Part shown: piece after piece, positions 23,207 through 35,039 of the stretch
How the letters are laid out: each line of letters starts with the position of its first letter
Position numbering within the stretch: position 1 is the first letter of the stretch
Assembly: GCA_964059195.1 (NCBI GenBank)
Contig: CAXKWD010000002.1
Span: forward strand, 155,324,422 to 155,388,421
DNA from: Ectobius pallidus
Taxonomy: Eukaryota > Arthropoda > Insecta > Blattodea > Ectobiidae
DNA length: 64,000 nucleotides
Direction of reading: 5' to 3'
Program-made: the position numbers and the translations under genes
The notes under the pieces: model-generated
The model's input: only the letters and a program-made list of their open reading frames with translations
The model's database searches: none
Told to the model about the DNA's origin: nothing

Positions 23207-25664
23207 CACGATAATTCGGAGTTATAACCATGTGATATGCATATTATATTGCTTTAAAAAAAAAGGTGATCCATATTACAAGCAATAGAGGCCGTGAAGG
23301 TTCTACTAGGTTGAGGTTTCCGTTTTAGGGCATTCGGCATATAATGGTGTTAATGTTGTCAGCAATATATATATATATTTATTGAGCTATTAGACTTCTA
23401 AATAATCCATTCCTACCTGCATATAAGTTAGGTTTGTGATAACTCTTATATATATATGAAATGTTATGCTCCTCCCTTTCTGTAACAATATATTTGTTAA
23501 AGTCGTCATTAATCGAAATAGACCTGTGATATATCTGACACTTGATAAATAAAGGAAAAGGGTGAAATAGTGACATTCTATACGTTACATAGTCATCCTT
23601 TTCGCTAAACTATTAATTAAATTATTCTCAGTAAACATGGCTACATAGTGAATATAGGCTTTATACACACGCAGTTATTTTCATGGGTATCTACTACTTC
23701 AGAGTAAATCATATTCATTGCAGGACTGTGTATTGTTTTAAACTATCATCATTTTATTTCTACGGTACAAGCATTGTTTCGTTGAATGAAACAAATCCCC
23801 TAAATACTGTTGCGGAATATTGTACTTATTTCTTTATGAGGTCACTAATAATCGTAATCATGATAGGTCTATTATTAACTTGTTTGTTTGTTTTCTGTAG
23901 TATCTCATTGTACTAATGTGTAATGTCATGATTTAATTTATTATTATTATTATTAGACGTTGCTATTATGGTATCTGAAACAGTCATCTCCTACGTTTGC
24001 AGAATATTATATTTATTTATTAAAGTCACCTTAAATCCCTACTCATAGTAAAACACAGATATAACCTATGCTTCACATATTATATAGGCCTAATAGTATT
24101 CCCTCATTACTTTGGTATGTCTAGATTCGTTAAATAACATCGTATAGTATTACATTCTTTCATTACGTTAATACACCACGTATTTCAAATTGCAGTGAAT
24201 CAAGTGTTCCCTATTATAGACCATGGAGGCATTGAAAGGTTCCATGTGGGTGAGGCTCCCAGATTCTAGACATTCGGCACATATAGCTGTTAATGTTGTT
24301 GTCAACCATACACATATTTATGAGCTATTAGACTTATTATAGACCATGGAGGCATTGAAGGTTCCAGACATTCGACACATAAAGCTGTTAATGTTGTCAG
24401 CCATACACATATTAAGAGCTATTAGACTTCTAAATAAACCCTTCCTACCCCCATATAAGTAAGGTTTGTGATATATATATATATATATATGATATGTTAT
24501 GTTGCTAGCTTTCTGTAATATTGTAATTGCTGAAGACGGCATTAAACGATATAGAACTGTGCTATATCCTAAAGGCAAAGGGTGAAATACTTACATTCAA
24601 CAAGTTACATAGTCAGCCTTTTCGCTAAGACATAGATGTAAACTATTACCTATTTATTCTCAGTAAACATGGCTACATAGTGAACATAGGCTTGATACAC
24701 ACGCACACGCAGATATTGTCCAGGGTAAATCATATTCATTGCGGGACTGTGCATTGTTTCAAACTAATGTCATTTCGTTTCTATGGTACATGCATTGATT
24801 CCTTGAATGAAAACACAACCCTTACTGAATATTGTATTAGGAACTCCCTAATAATAGGTCTATTGGTAGGCCTCCTTACATAGTAGTAATGTCATGATTT
24901 ATTATTATTATTAGACGTTGCTATTATTATGGTATCTGAAACAGTCATCTCCTACGTTTGCAGAATATTATATTTATTTATTAAAGTCACCTTAAATCCA
25001 TACTCTTAGTAAAAAACACAGATATAAACATAGGCTTCACATATTATATAGGCCTAATAGTAGTCCCTCATTACATTGATATGTCTAGATTTCGTTCAAT
25101 AACATCGTATAGTATTACATTCTTTCATTACCTTAATACAACACCTATTTCAAATTGCAGTGAATACTCTATAACTGTTATGTTATGCACAGATTGATAA
25201 GTAGTTGAGATATAAACGTTACATACCTTGGAATCAGCAGAGCGGTCTTCTTCACAACACTATTCACACAAACTGAATGGTTTAATTATCATTTGATGAA
25301 CAGGGTATTTATAGAGGAACCAACTGTATAGATTGTAAACACCACCATTCTTTGACCTCAGTCATTCACTCTCTCTAGATGTTATCAGTATGGAATGTTT
25401 TTATGTTTTTGTTGATAGTATCATAGTTTTGTAGATGGATATCTGTATTAACATCTAAGTTGTTATTCTAACAGAGTTGTTATTGTGTTTATCATAATTT
25501 CACTGTCCAGGTATTGCACAGTACTATTTCTGCAATATGCTAATACACACACACACACTTTCCTATAGGATTTATTCCAAAGGTTATTACAACGTATTTG
25601 AGTAACCTGATATTAGTATCTTATGTACGGCCCGTATGAATCTAATTATTACACTAGGCCTATA
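21830..25664. other. AT-rich, gene-poor right part of element B
   Basis: I see no convincing gene. Contents: a possible 0.15-kb hairpin/MITE at about 22851-23010 (ends 'ggcggatttctatgacat' and its imperfect complement), TA microsatellites near 23175-23205 and 24470-24492, and a diverged tandem duplication of about 1 kb (about 23280-23960 against about 24215-24990; shared words 'agacattcggcacata', 'gctacatagtgaa.ata', 'cagtcatctcctacgtttgcagaat'). In element D the equivalent region holds two plus-strand genes, which are missing here. Confidence 0.5.
25227..25314 (-). promoter_or_regulatory. Orphan promoter with leader exon (element B)
   Basis: CTATAAATA (25306-25314) is followed by about 60-70 nt of exon-like sequence ending AAG|GTATGT at 25227/25226. 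No downstream gene is obvious until the pPolB at 21658, so this may be an upstream alternative promoter for pPolB or the relic of a lost gene. Confidence 0.4.
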
Positions 25665-26372
25665 TGATATCATTAGGTTGTAACTAAAGGATCTGGATAA
25701 CATAGGAACGTGTTTCTTAGATGGCATTTGCATTATAACCTCTGCCCCCAAGCCTCGTATCTGGTGGGGGGTTGTAACCAGCCCTCTGGGGGCAGGCGTC
25801 GTTTCCTAAACGGGTTCTAAAGGGGGTCTCGTAGTGAGGATTAGACTTTATTTACATATTTCGTCTGCCCTAGCATTGTATCCAGGGGCATAACCCTGCC
25901 TTTTGGCCAGGCGTCGGTTTTCGAAAGGGGGGTTTGAAACAAAGCAATGGTGGGAAAAAGGTCTCATAGTGAGGTTTAGAACGTATTTGCATATAACGTT
26001 TGCCATCGCCTCGTATCTAAGGGAATAACTAGCCCTCAGGGGGGCGGCGTCGGTTTTCGAAAGGGGTCTGATTGGGCTGGGGGTAGCACAGGCTTACTGC
26101 CGAAGTCTGCATTGTTCGAAACGAGTCCCATCATGTCATATAACGTACATGGCCAAAGGGCCTAAGTAGGTGTCGGGGGCGGCGTCGGTTTTGTTTTGGG
26201 GCTTAACTCTTTAACGGGGCGTGGGGGCGGGTTGGCACTAGCACAGGACGAACGGGCGCCTTTCGCTTTTTCGAATCGACTATAATAGCGTCACGTGGTC
26301 TTAGATGTGACGCGGCGTCGGGGGCGGCGTCGGTTGGCGGCCATTTTGATACGCAGCTTGACCCTTACTACT
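25665..26372 (-). repeat. Right terminal inverted repeat of element B
   Basis: This is the reverse complement of about 12629-13391, GC-rich, ending ...CCCTTACTACT at 26372. It holds a single copy of the 0.34-kb terminal unit, with a contracted GACGCC minisatellite and a frameshifted small frame. Confidence 0.85.
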
Positions 26373-26378
26373 AATGTG
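26373..26378. repeat. Right target-site duplication of element B (AATGTG)
   Basis: Matches 12287-12292 exactly. Confidence 0.9.
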
Positions 26379-28138
26379 TATGTAATTTTTATATGCGGGA
26401 AAAAACTTAAATTTTATATTTAAAGTGCGATATGTCGAATACAGAGAATATATATGTTCTTTTAATACCTGAACATTACAGCCAACGAATTGTGTACCTG
26501 TCTACTTTTTATACATCAATATAAGTTTCTATACTGAATTATTTTGAAACCAGAGTAGAATTCTTGCAAGGCCATGAATTGTATAAGACTAGAACTGAAT
26601 ATCACTATAATAATTAATAAGAAATAGAAACGTTTGATTGGGTTTTAACACTAAAACATATCTTAAATCACGAAATCGTTATAATAGTTTGAAAAGATTC
26701 AGATGTACAATAATAATAATATATGTCTTTACCATGCATTTGTATGAAAATACAATTTACTCTGTCAAGTAATATTGGCAACGTATAACAAATAAAAGCT
26801 TCATTTCATTAATCGCGAAGGTCCCTGTGAAATAATTCAACAAATGAGAGGACAAAACGGTGACAAGATTTTCAGCATCTTAAAAGATAATAAGAATGAA
26901 CTTTAAAAGTTAGTTGCAAACTGAGTTAAATGTATACGATCTGTAAACAGGTATGTAAAGTTAAGAATATCGAACTCAAGCATTTTAATGAAATAATAAA
27001 TATTATCGACAAACGTTTCTCAAGTCAAGATGGCATCATTTTTTTACAGATAATAATTAACTAGAAACAAATTCTTTAGAGAAAGTTTTTAATGAAATGT
27101 CTGCTAGTATTCTGCTTTCTGTCTCATCAATGTTTCAGCAAAAGCTAAAATATAACGCCTTAAATGAACCCTTACTGATGAAATATTCAAGGCTACTATC
27201 AGCCACTCTTTTCCTTCTATTAATCATAGATCCAGCACCTCTTTTAATTGCACCTGAAGATATTTATCTTCCTAGCTTAAGACAAATTCTTGTACTTCCT
27301 ACTGTAAGGAACGTTATGAAAGAAATATTAACTCATACTATAATTACGGACATTGTCTAGTAAACTCTTTCCACAAACGTTAATCGATAGTTGATATGTA
27401 ATATGTTTATTACGTTAACATTGAAATATCAGCTTCTTAAACCTACAAGGCCTTGATGGCCGGGGGCTATTGTCGAGAATGTGACACTGGGGACCTTGTA
27501 TGTGTTGTTTTCGTCAAGAAACCACCACTTAAAGCATGCACACTCCTACTAAATTGTAACTATATATTTATCATAGCTTTCTTTTGCAGTAACTAAATTA
27601 AAACCAATTTTAAAATGACGTCACTGGTTTTAAAGGCTTAGGTAAAAAGATGTGACGACACATAAGCCTAATCATAGAGCCTCAATTTCTACAGGTCTTA
27701 AGACCGAATCTCCAAGCATTCTTGTCTATAGGACGTTACAGCGTTAGGAAAAACCCTTTGCATAAGAGTGGATATCCAGACGTCCTTTTGAAAACGCTGG
27801 CGCCATCTAGCGAACAGCTTGGTACATACCCGACACCTGGTAAACAACATGGGAAACACAAGATTGAATAAGCATGACGTCACCGAGAAACCTAACTTTC
27901 TTATGAGACAACCCTTGCAAGTGTAATAACAAATCTCGCTGTGGTCACGCGGTTTAAAAAGAGTGGTCGGTAATCATAACTTGAGTGGTTCGAATCCATC
28001 TCTATGACAAGATTTTATTAAATAAATATAAAATGAACATGCATAAGAAAGCTATATGCTGATGACGTCATATGGAAGTCCTGGGATAGTGTCCCTACAG
28101 CTGTCAAAAGGTCATAACATAACGTTGGGGGGATCAAT
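26379..28138. other. Continuation of the element A repeat unit, then gene-free sequence
   Basis: 26400-26930 resembles 7720-8130 and 8990-9400 of the tandem array (for example 'accagagtagaattcttgcaagg', 'actagaactgaatatcactataat'), showing that this is the other side of the split array. A plus frame at 27097-27360 (87 codons, one hydrophobic stretch) is unsupported. Degenerate members of the 61-bp repeat described next start near 27700. No RNA gene seen. Confidence 0.5.
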
Positions 28139-28440
28139 TAAAACCCTTGCGTAAGAGTGGGTGTCCAGACGTCCATGGCATAAAGGCGTAACAAATTGGT
28201 AAAAGCCTTGCATAAGAGGGGGTATCCAGACGTCCTTGGCATAAGGGCGTAACAAAATTGGTAAATTATAAGTTGCGTAAGAGTGTGTATCCAAACGTCC
28301 ATGGCATAAGGGCGTAACAAATTGGTAAAAACCCTTGCGTAAGAGTGTGTGGCGTAATGACGTAACAATATTGGTAAAAAAAAAGCCTTGCGTAAGAGTG
28401 CGTATCTAGACGTCTTTGGCAAAAAGGCATAACTGTAGAC
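28139..28440. repeat. Minisatellite, ~61-bp unit, about five copies
   Basis: The unit carries 'cccttgcgtaagagtg', then 'tccagacgtccatggc' and 'ataagggcgtaacaaattgg'. Five copies follow head to tail with small deletions (the fourth is short). A related outlying copy lies near 27755-27800. All minus frames across it are low-information repeats. Confidence 0.8.
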
Positions 28441-28689
28441 GCGTACGAACGCAAGAATGCATATCTAGATGTATCTGGTCAAATGGTGTCGCGAGCCATC
28501 CATGGCCCATGGGTTGCGGACCACAGGTTGGCCACTACCTATACAGGCGCCCATACTACTCATATCCTCAATCTGAGGACGCGCTATGCCGTGTTGACAG
28601 AGACCTACCTCTTATACAGATCAATTAACATAAAGAAACACCGACCGAATGGTTTATTCCTTTAAAGCCGCCTGGCCAAGCAATGAATA

Positions 28690-30680
28690 CTGCTCGGAGC
28701 TCAAGAGAAGACGAACGGAAGGAATGTGCTGCATAAGGCCAAAGTCTCAGCATGTTTAGCGATCGCATCTTAATACTACCTGTCCTGAAAATATTAGTCG
28801 AGTTTCTAATTCAACGTTTTAATGTGAAAGAATTTTATTTTTAACCGTTAACAATTAGGCCTACAATTATTAAGTTATAAGTTACCGGTTATTCTCAAAG
28901 ACTATAACTACTTCAATTTAATTTTCTTCCGTTACTTTATTCAGGAATTCGACAATTTAAGAATAATTTAATCTGCAAAAAATAATTATTGTAATAGTAT
29001 TACATATTATGTAATATGTAATTTCAAAAAAGTTTACAATGTTGTACTTTATTACACGAGTAACGAATATAATAATTGCATAACACTATATAACGAGTTT
29101 AAAGTGCACGAGATTCATACGCTGTTTTTTGTAACTTACAACAAATTTATAAAAGGAATTAATAAAATTAATATTAGTGTATGAATCTCGATTTTATAAT
29201 AGATGCGAACAATGAATAGTACTCTATGAAAACTAATATTATGTAACGATTTTTAGCAACAATAAAGGCTGCTTATAATTATGGTATATAAGAAAATAAT
29301 TTTAACTCACGTGATATGATGCAAGTTGAACTTCCTTATTCGCTGGACGACAGAGGACGGGCAAGCTCGGTGTCGTCACTTTCTTCAGATGATTGTGAGT
29401 CACTCGAGTCACTACTATCACTTTCGGCACCCCCCAAAGCAATTACGAACTGATCTATGGTGTTTTCCAACAATCCATCCCTTTCCCAGTATTCAGTCTC
29501 CAGCTTCCGCACATGATTGCAGTACCCTAACCAATCACTCTCAGTAACTGATGAAAATGCATTTGTTGTCATGTCCCTCAGTACTGCCATTGACATTTCT
29601 CCAGCAACGTTTTTTTCACGTACCAGGCGTTTTACTTTTGCTCATGCAAGTTCAATTGGACTAAGGTCGCACATATATGGAGGCAATCGGAGAACATCAT
29701 GGCCATGAAATTTCAAAATTTGGTCTGTACGAAAAGTTTTTTCTGGGCATTTGTGTCTTTCTATTAACATAAAAAGTTCAGTTTTCCTCATTTCTACGGC
29801 GAAAGGGACGTTGTTTTTCTCCAGCCACGAAATCATTTCTGCTCTTACAGAATTTCTTGTTGGTGGTTTGTTTTCTTGAATACTGTGGTATGGAGCATTA
29901 TCCATAACAACAACACTTCTTTCTGGTAGATTAGGCAGGAGCTGAGTGGTAACCCAGCGTTCAGAATTTGTTGAATTCATCTGGCCGTGGTAATCTCCTG
30001 TAGCCCTACCCTTCTCAAAGAATGTACCCCCCATGAAAAGTTTATTTTTCTTTCAATACAGGCAACAGTTTTGGACATGTAGGCACCTGTTTTATTACTA
30101 AATAAAATTCGCTTATGGTATCTCTAATTACCCTTTTATCAAAATCGTCCAAATGAACATTTCTTTCCTCTTGGCGTTTTCTGTACTTACCTGGAGTAGA
30201 AAGGGAAGTCTCACCGGCATCAGCACCTTCTCTACGAATTCTTGTTATTGAGCTGACTGAAATACCAGTGTAATGTGATATTCGCAAATTTGCTTGTTTC
30301 ACTGCGTGGCTAAGTTTTCCTTGTCGTGATTCCTCATCACAAGTAAGTATAACCCTTCTAATAGTTTCCCGGGCCTCACTATGTATTGTTTTTCCTTTTT
30401 TCCTCTGTGGTTCCATTGTGATACACTGTAAACGAAATTGACTACGGCCCACTAATAATTATTACCATTAACTTAGTTACGTTGATGAATAAAACACAAT
30501 CTTTTTAAACACTGAAATGAAAATGAAACACTTAACCGCAACACACGACTGTGCAAGAGTACAAGGCTTTGTGAATGATTAGTACACTTCAAGGCATGGT
30601 CCGCACGTGCAACGGGGAATCACAGCGACAATATTCCCCTCTCCTCATACCCCGCTCGACTTCTCTTGAGCTCCGTACAG
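28690..30680 (-). mobile_element. Tc1/mariner-type DNA transposon, internally deleted
   Basis: Imperfect inverted ends share CGGAGCTCAAGAGAAG: the left starts CTGCTCGG at 28690 and the right ends CCGTACAG at 30680. Both are flanked by TA (28688-28689, 30681-30682). It carries one broken transposase on the minus strand, 1.99 kb in all. Confidence 0.8.
29336..30452 (-). pseudogene. DDE transposase of the IS630/Tc1-mariner group, broken
   Basis: The N-terminal part (30042-30452) has a helix-turn-helix-like region around 'LSHAVKQANLRISHYTGISVSSITRIRREG' (shown here only as a landmark near 30230-30330). After about 30042 the frame changes and a piece is missing that in this family holds the first catalytic Asp. 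The next part (29642-30034) keeps 'VVVMDNAPYHS' (second Asp) and the 'LPPYMCDLSPIELA' segment (Glu). A TGA at 29642-29644 stands where this family usually has Trp. A Ser/Asp-rich tail runs to 29336. It is dead as a transposase; its ends could still be moved in trans. Confidence 0.78.
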
Positions 30681-30946
30681 TACCTCCACTATGCTAACAA
30701 TGGTTCAGTTCGCAGTCGCCGCTATCGGCACAGAGTGATCGATTTCGTTTGCGCGGCAGTTGTTTACAAGGAAATGCGTTTCGCTAATTTGTTGACTATT
30801 CACTAAGAGACCATTTGAAGTTATCAAACTTGATCGTTTTTATTTTTAACATATAAAACGCTAATTTTGCAACAACTTTTACCCCCCCCCCAGAAAATTC
30901 ATAAAACGATAATATTTTGCCCCTCCCCAGTAATTTCAATGATGCA

Positions 30947-31110
30947 GTCTGCAGTAGCGGCTCCGGTCAAGAAAACCACCATTAACGGCCGTGGGTGTCG
31001 GCATGCTGACCACATGCCCCCAATCCTGCCATCTGCCTACGGGAGATGACGCAGCGGTCGGGTGGTAGGCCAAGTCCCTCCAGGGATGTAGCGCCACGGA
31101 GTTTAGTTTT
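30947..31110 (+). mobile_element. 5'-truncated SINE, same family as 4324-4636
   Basis: It shares the body from 'agtagcggctccggtc' to 'gtagcgccacggagtttag' with the SINE in the pPolB pseudogene but lacks the tRNA-like head. No duplication is evident. Confidence 0.8.
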
Positions 31111-31496
31111 ATATTTTTAATAAAGCAACCTATCACATGCTAGAGTTGAAATGTACAAAGTATCAAAGAAATAACACGAAATTGATGGTTTAATTCTGCA
31201 TATTGTGTTAGTTTTGCAATAATGCATCATATTTGCTCGATATTAAAATATTCGAGCATATTTAACCAGTTTCTTACATTTCTAACGGTATATTATGTCA
31301 GATTTTAGATATTGTGCATATGCCTGTTAATTCAAAAATTTTCAGCTATTTGGGTAAGGGAATGTTTTGGGAACCGACTATACAAGTTGTTGATAGTACA
31401 TAGCCTATTTTTTTGTAACCGATTGTATAATATTAAAGCAACGTTTTATTCAATAGTTTTCAATTTACTAAAATTTATTGCAATAACCTTGTTTTT

Positions 31497-32310
31497 TTTA
31501 GGTAGATTTCGAAGGAAAATCTACCTATTGCGATCGATACCATGTCATGATTTTCAAAAAGTTCTTTCATATCTTTACAATTCATGCTTCCCTAAGTACG
31601 AAACCACCGCCCGTTCAAAAAAAAGAATTGTGATATTTATATATTTATATCTTTACACGCTAGCGGCCGTAATTTTGAAGATATTTGAACCAAATTTGAT
31701 TATGCCATTTCTAGGCCCAATAGTTCGGACAAGTTCGTTAATGAGCAAAATTGGCCCAAGGGGGTGGTCGGGGGAGGGGGTTGAAATTTTTAAAAATGTA
31801 TGTATGAAGTATAGAGGGAAACTTTGTTTGAATAAATTAGAGTACTCCCTATGGAGTTCACAGTGACACCAACGATTCGGGGGTTCGAGTGAGGGTGGGG
31901 GTGGGGGATGAAAATTCGAAACTTTTGAAACCATGTCTTGTGGGGTATCGTTGAAAAGCTCTTGAGGGGTACTCTACAAATCAATAACAAGTTTCTTGAT
32001 AGCTCTCATATGACGCGAGATTTTAATGTTTGAAAATAATAACACTTAAAAGAATTAATATCATAATTTTGTCTTGTTTAGCGGCTTTGCCAATTTTATT
32101 CATTGCTGATCTTGCGCATGGCCTCCCAGAATATTATATCCTATTCCTGTTGTCAAATCAAATGATTGTAGGCTCTTCCTCTTTACCGAATTCAGTTCTT
32201 ATTACTGCCGGTTTGCCATGCCAAGGCTAAAAAAGATGAGTGCTGCACAGCGATAATAAATTAAACCAAAAGCACTTTGAAATCTACCTCAGCCTGTAGG
32301 CCTGCCTAAA
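31497..32310. mobile_element. MITE-like element, family M1 (long copy)
   Basis: It begins TTTAGGTAGATTT and ends with 'aatctacctcagcctgtagg' followed by CCTGCCTAAA. A short copy (60987-61231) has the same ends and shares 'cttgtggggtatcgttgaaa' and 'gagtgctgc.cagcg'. No transposase frame. The frames at 31312-31934 look like chance. Confidence 0.6.
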
Positions 32311-32349
32311 GGTATTTTTCAATTTTTCTCGCCTATCTCCATTACATTA

Positions 32350-34917
32350 TAGTCCAGTCACCAGGTACTTTTGCCTGGAAAAAGGTCCGAAGTTAATGAT
32401 TTTTTAGTATGTTGTATATGGGTATTCTGAGGTGTAGAATCCAAGTTTTCCAATTCGAGAACCTTGTGCTAACTTCAGGGCAGCCGAAAACCCCCGAAAT
32501 TTTGGGGCTTTTTTCAATGTTTTCCTTATAACTCCTAAACAACGCGTTTTATCTGAAAATACTCTATTATAAAAATTAAAGGGCAATAAATTTGCTACAA
32601 TTTTCACTGTTTAAACTTTTTAAAAGTCTAATATGTACCGAGATATGGAGCTTCTTAGTTTCGAGTTATTTTTCAAAATATTGAAAAACTGCAAAAAATG
32701 CAGGATTTTTCCTAGTAACTTTCATCTTTCAATATTACTATATGAATAACGTTCAGTAACCTACACAATAGAAACCCCACCCTTAATGAGATGTTCTTTT
32801 CAGAATAAAGAACACAATTCTCGATGTATAAAAATGAATTTTATAAAAATATATAATACATGTAATGACATGTGGCTATATTAAGTGCAAAATATGTAAA
32901 TTATTACAAATTAGTCATTCATATTAATTCATAAAAGCCTTGATCTCTTTGGTTCCAATGGCAAGTCGGCATCATCTCTCAGTGATTCCTCTTCCTCCTG
33001 AGCAATGATCTCATGACGTCATCCTCCTCGTCGCACTCAATGTCTGTGTCTTCCTCATTGATGTCAGTTTCAGGCGAATTCTCACAAGCATTTCCTGCAC
33101 AATTCTTGCAGATGGTTAAGCATCGGAGTCCTGCTTTTTCGCAGCTGCAAGCCCCGGTGCTACACCCTGTCATGCACTCGCAATGTATCCTGTGCAGCAA
33201 CTTTCCTGGAGCTGCATCCATGGTCTTTGTTATAGGGATCAGCCCTCGTTTCGTTAAAGTCCAGCCCCAAACTGACGGTAACTTTTTGTAGCCCAGCCAC
33301 GTCTGCACTTGCAGATAGGTACGAAAAGAATGGTACCGGGCAGCGTCTCGTGTAGGGGGCAATCTGGCAAGGTTGAATTTGGATTTTGACACGGAGTTGG
33401 AAAATATTCGGTACCGAAGATCATCCAGAGTATCTGTGTCCATGTTACCACCGTACAGTATCACAAGAAACTTTTCCCCTGCTTCCGAAATTTGGCATGG
33501 CGTTGCTTCGTTATCTTTGAAAACACTAACGATGTCAGACAGAACGGGTTTTTTCATACATAGTGAAAACTTTCTTCTTTCCTTGTCCAAATGGGTTTGA
33601 TGTAGTGTCACACCCGCTTGCTGCATGAAGGAAAAGAATATCCTGAGGATTGTATTTGCACGAAGCTGGCGAATACAAAACAATAGGGTATTACCTCTCC
33701 CACTCTTTTGGAAATAAACGTTCTTTTGAGAAGAGCCTAATGCAGTCAGCAATACTAAGAGATCGATGTCTTCACCTGTGATAGTAACACTATCGAAGTC
33801 AGAAGCCTTAGATATTGCAGTTTTCACTATCATGAAATCAGCATCTTCTATTGCCTGCTTAACTTCGATGCCCTTTGCTGCCATTTCAGTCATCAGCATT
33901 GAAATAAAGTTTCTCTTGTTCGTGTCATTGGACAAAAATTTTTCTTGCGACAATGTAACGGCCTTTGTTAACGAAAATAGAAATTTTCTGGACGATTGCA
34001 GCAAAGCCCGGCGATATCGTTCAGCTGCTTGGTGCTCTGATAAGCGATGTCACTAAGATATCCATCGGATACTACTATGGCATTATACCCAAAGTGTTTC
34101 TGTACCTAGTCCACATAGGTCTTGCACACTGACTCGAACGTGCGCGATGTAGTCTTACCCCATACAACCTTATGCAGTCACTTACTACACATTTTCAGCT
34201 GCCAAGGTCTTCATCCTGTAAGGAGTGAATGCTGAAATGGCAGCAAAGGAGGACATCATCGATAAGATCATTGCTCAGAAGGAATTACTGAGAGATGATG
34301 CCGATTTGCCAATCGGGAGCAAAGAGACCAAAGCTTTTATCAATCAATATTAATGGAAATTTGTAATAATTTACATATTTTCTACTTAGTTAATATATCC
34401 ACATATCATATGAAGGATAAATTATTATAAAATACATTTTTATGTATCGATTATTGTGTACGTTATTCTTAAATGAACATCTCATTAAGAATGGGGTTTC
34501 TATTGTGTAGGTTATTGAACGTTATACATACTGAAATGTTTAAAGATAAATGTTACTAGGAAAAATGCTCCATTTTCGCAGTTTTTCGATATTTTGAGAA
34601 TTTTTCAAAACTTTGAAGCGCCATAATCGGTACATATTTGGTTTTAGAAAACATGTGAACAGTTCAAATAATAGGAAATTTCATTCCCTTTAACTTTTTT
34701 AATGGCTTTTGTAGGCTAATATGCATTGTTTAGGAGTTATAAGGAAAACACTGAAAAAACCCCAAGATTTCGGGGTTTTTCGGCTGCCCTGAAGTTCGCA
34801 CAGGGTTCTCGAATTGGAAAACTTGGCCTCCACACCACCGAATATCCACATACAACATATTAAAAAATCATTAACTTCGAACCTTTTTCAAGGCAAAAGT
34901 ACCTGGTGACTGGACTA
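32350..34917 (-). mobile_element. Fold-back-like DNA transposon with ~0.65-kb inverted ends
   Basis: The ends TAGTCCAGTCACCAGGTAC (32350) and its complement (to 34917) are flanked by TA on both sides. The inverted similarity is long: about 32350-33010 pairs with about 34270-34917 and reaches into the 3' end of the encoded gene. A further end fragment, in the orientation of the right end, lies at about 35040-35443. I could not assign the superfamily. Confidence 0.7.
32979..34004 (-). CDS. Transposon-encoded protein with C-terminal Cys cluster
   Basis: This 341-codon frame has no clear ATG context; its 5' part is probably truncated. An RNase-H-like 'ADFMIVKTAI' and 'GEDIDLLVLL' segment with spaced acidic residues lies in the first third. 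'HSFRTYLQVQTWLG' is in the middle. A tight cluster (CECMTGCSTGACSCEKAGLRC, then CKNCAGNAC) sits near residues 275-305, followed by an acidic tail. I recall similar proteins as common but unnamed in animal repeat-rich genomes; the cluster resembles CXC/tesmin-type zinc motifs. The 3' end of the frame is duplicated, inverted, in the right arm. It may be a transposase or accessory protein; that is inference. Confidence 0.5.
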   Translation of the reverse strand: MLQSSRKFLFSLTKAVTLSQEKFLSNDTNKRNFISMLMTEMAAKGIEVKQAIEDADFMIVKTAISKASDFDSVTITGEDIDLLVLLTALGSSQKNVYFQKSGRGNTLLFCIRQLRANTILRIFFSFMQQAGVTLHQTHLDKERRKFSLCMKKPVLSDIVSVFKDNEATPCQISEAGEKFLVILYGGNMDTDTLDDLRYRIFSNSVSKSKFNLARLPPTRDAARYHSFRTYLQVQTWLGYKKLPSVWGWTLTKRGLIPITKTMDAAPGKLLHRIHCECMTGCSTGACSCEKAGLRCLTICKNCAGNACENSPETDINEEDTDIECDEEDDVMRSLLRRKRNH

Positions 34918-35039
34918 TAAACCGTTCCACGGGCTTCAAGGAAATCACCCAACAGAACGTCCTGACGGGGGAGGGAGGGGGATGATGGTGTTAAATTTAT
35001 TAATTTAGATTCACCTACCATTACTACTATTATTATCCA

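Larger units (their letters stand above)
12293..26372 (-). mobile_element. Maverick/Polinton (adintovirus-like) element B, 14.1 kb
   Basis: The element has complete boundaries: it starts AGTAGTAAGG, ends with the complement ...CTTACTACT, has terminal repeats of about 0.7-0.76 kb, and is flanked by AATGTG on both sides. Genes lie on the minus strand, right to left: pPolB (broken), Cys-rich small protein and ATPase (remnants), two small orphan genes (open), integrase, capsid and protease (remnants), and a two-exon orphan gene (open). Polintons are normally 15-20 kb; the shortfall is explained by a deletion of about 2.4 kb plus smaller ones. It is inserted into the older Polinton-derived stretch A. 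Confidence 0.92.

Noticed and set aside
27097..27360. 87-codon plus frame right of element B
   Set aside because: No motif or second copy; one hydrophobic run only. Kept as a remark, not a gene.
28139..28440. CRISPR-like array
   Set aside because: Units are contiguous 61-bp tandem repeats without unique spacers, in eukaryotic DNA: a minisatellite.
31312..31990. Frames of 66-184 codons in the MITE-like element
   Set aside because: Low-complexity, on both strands, not shared with the short copy.
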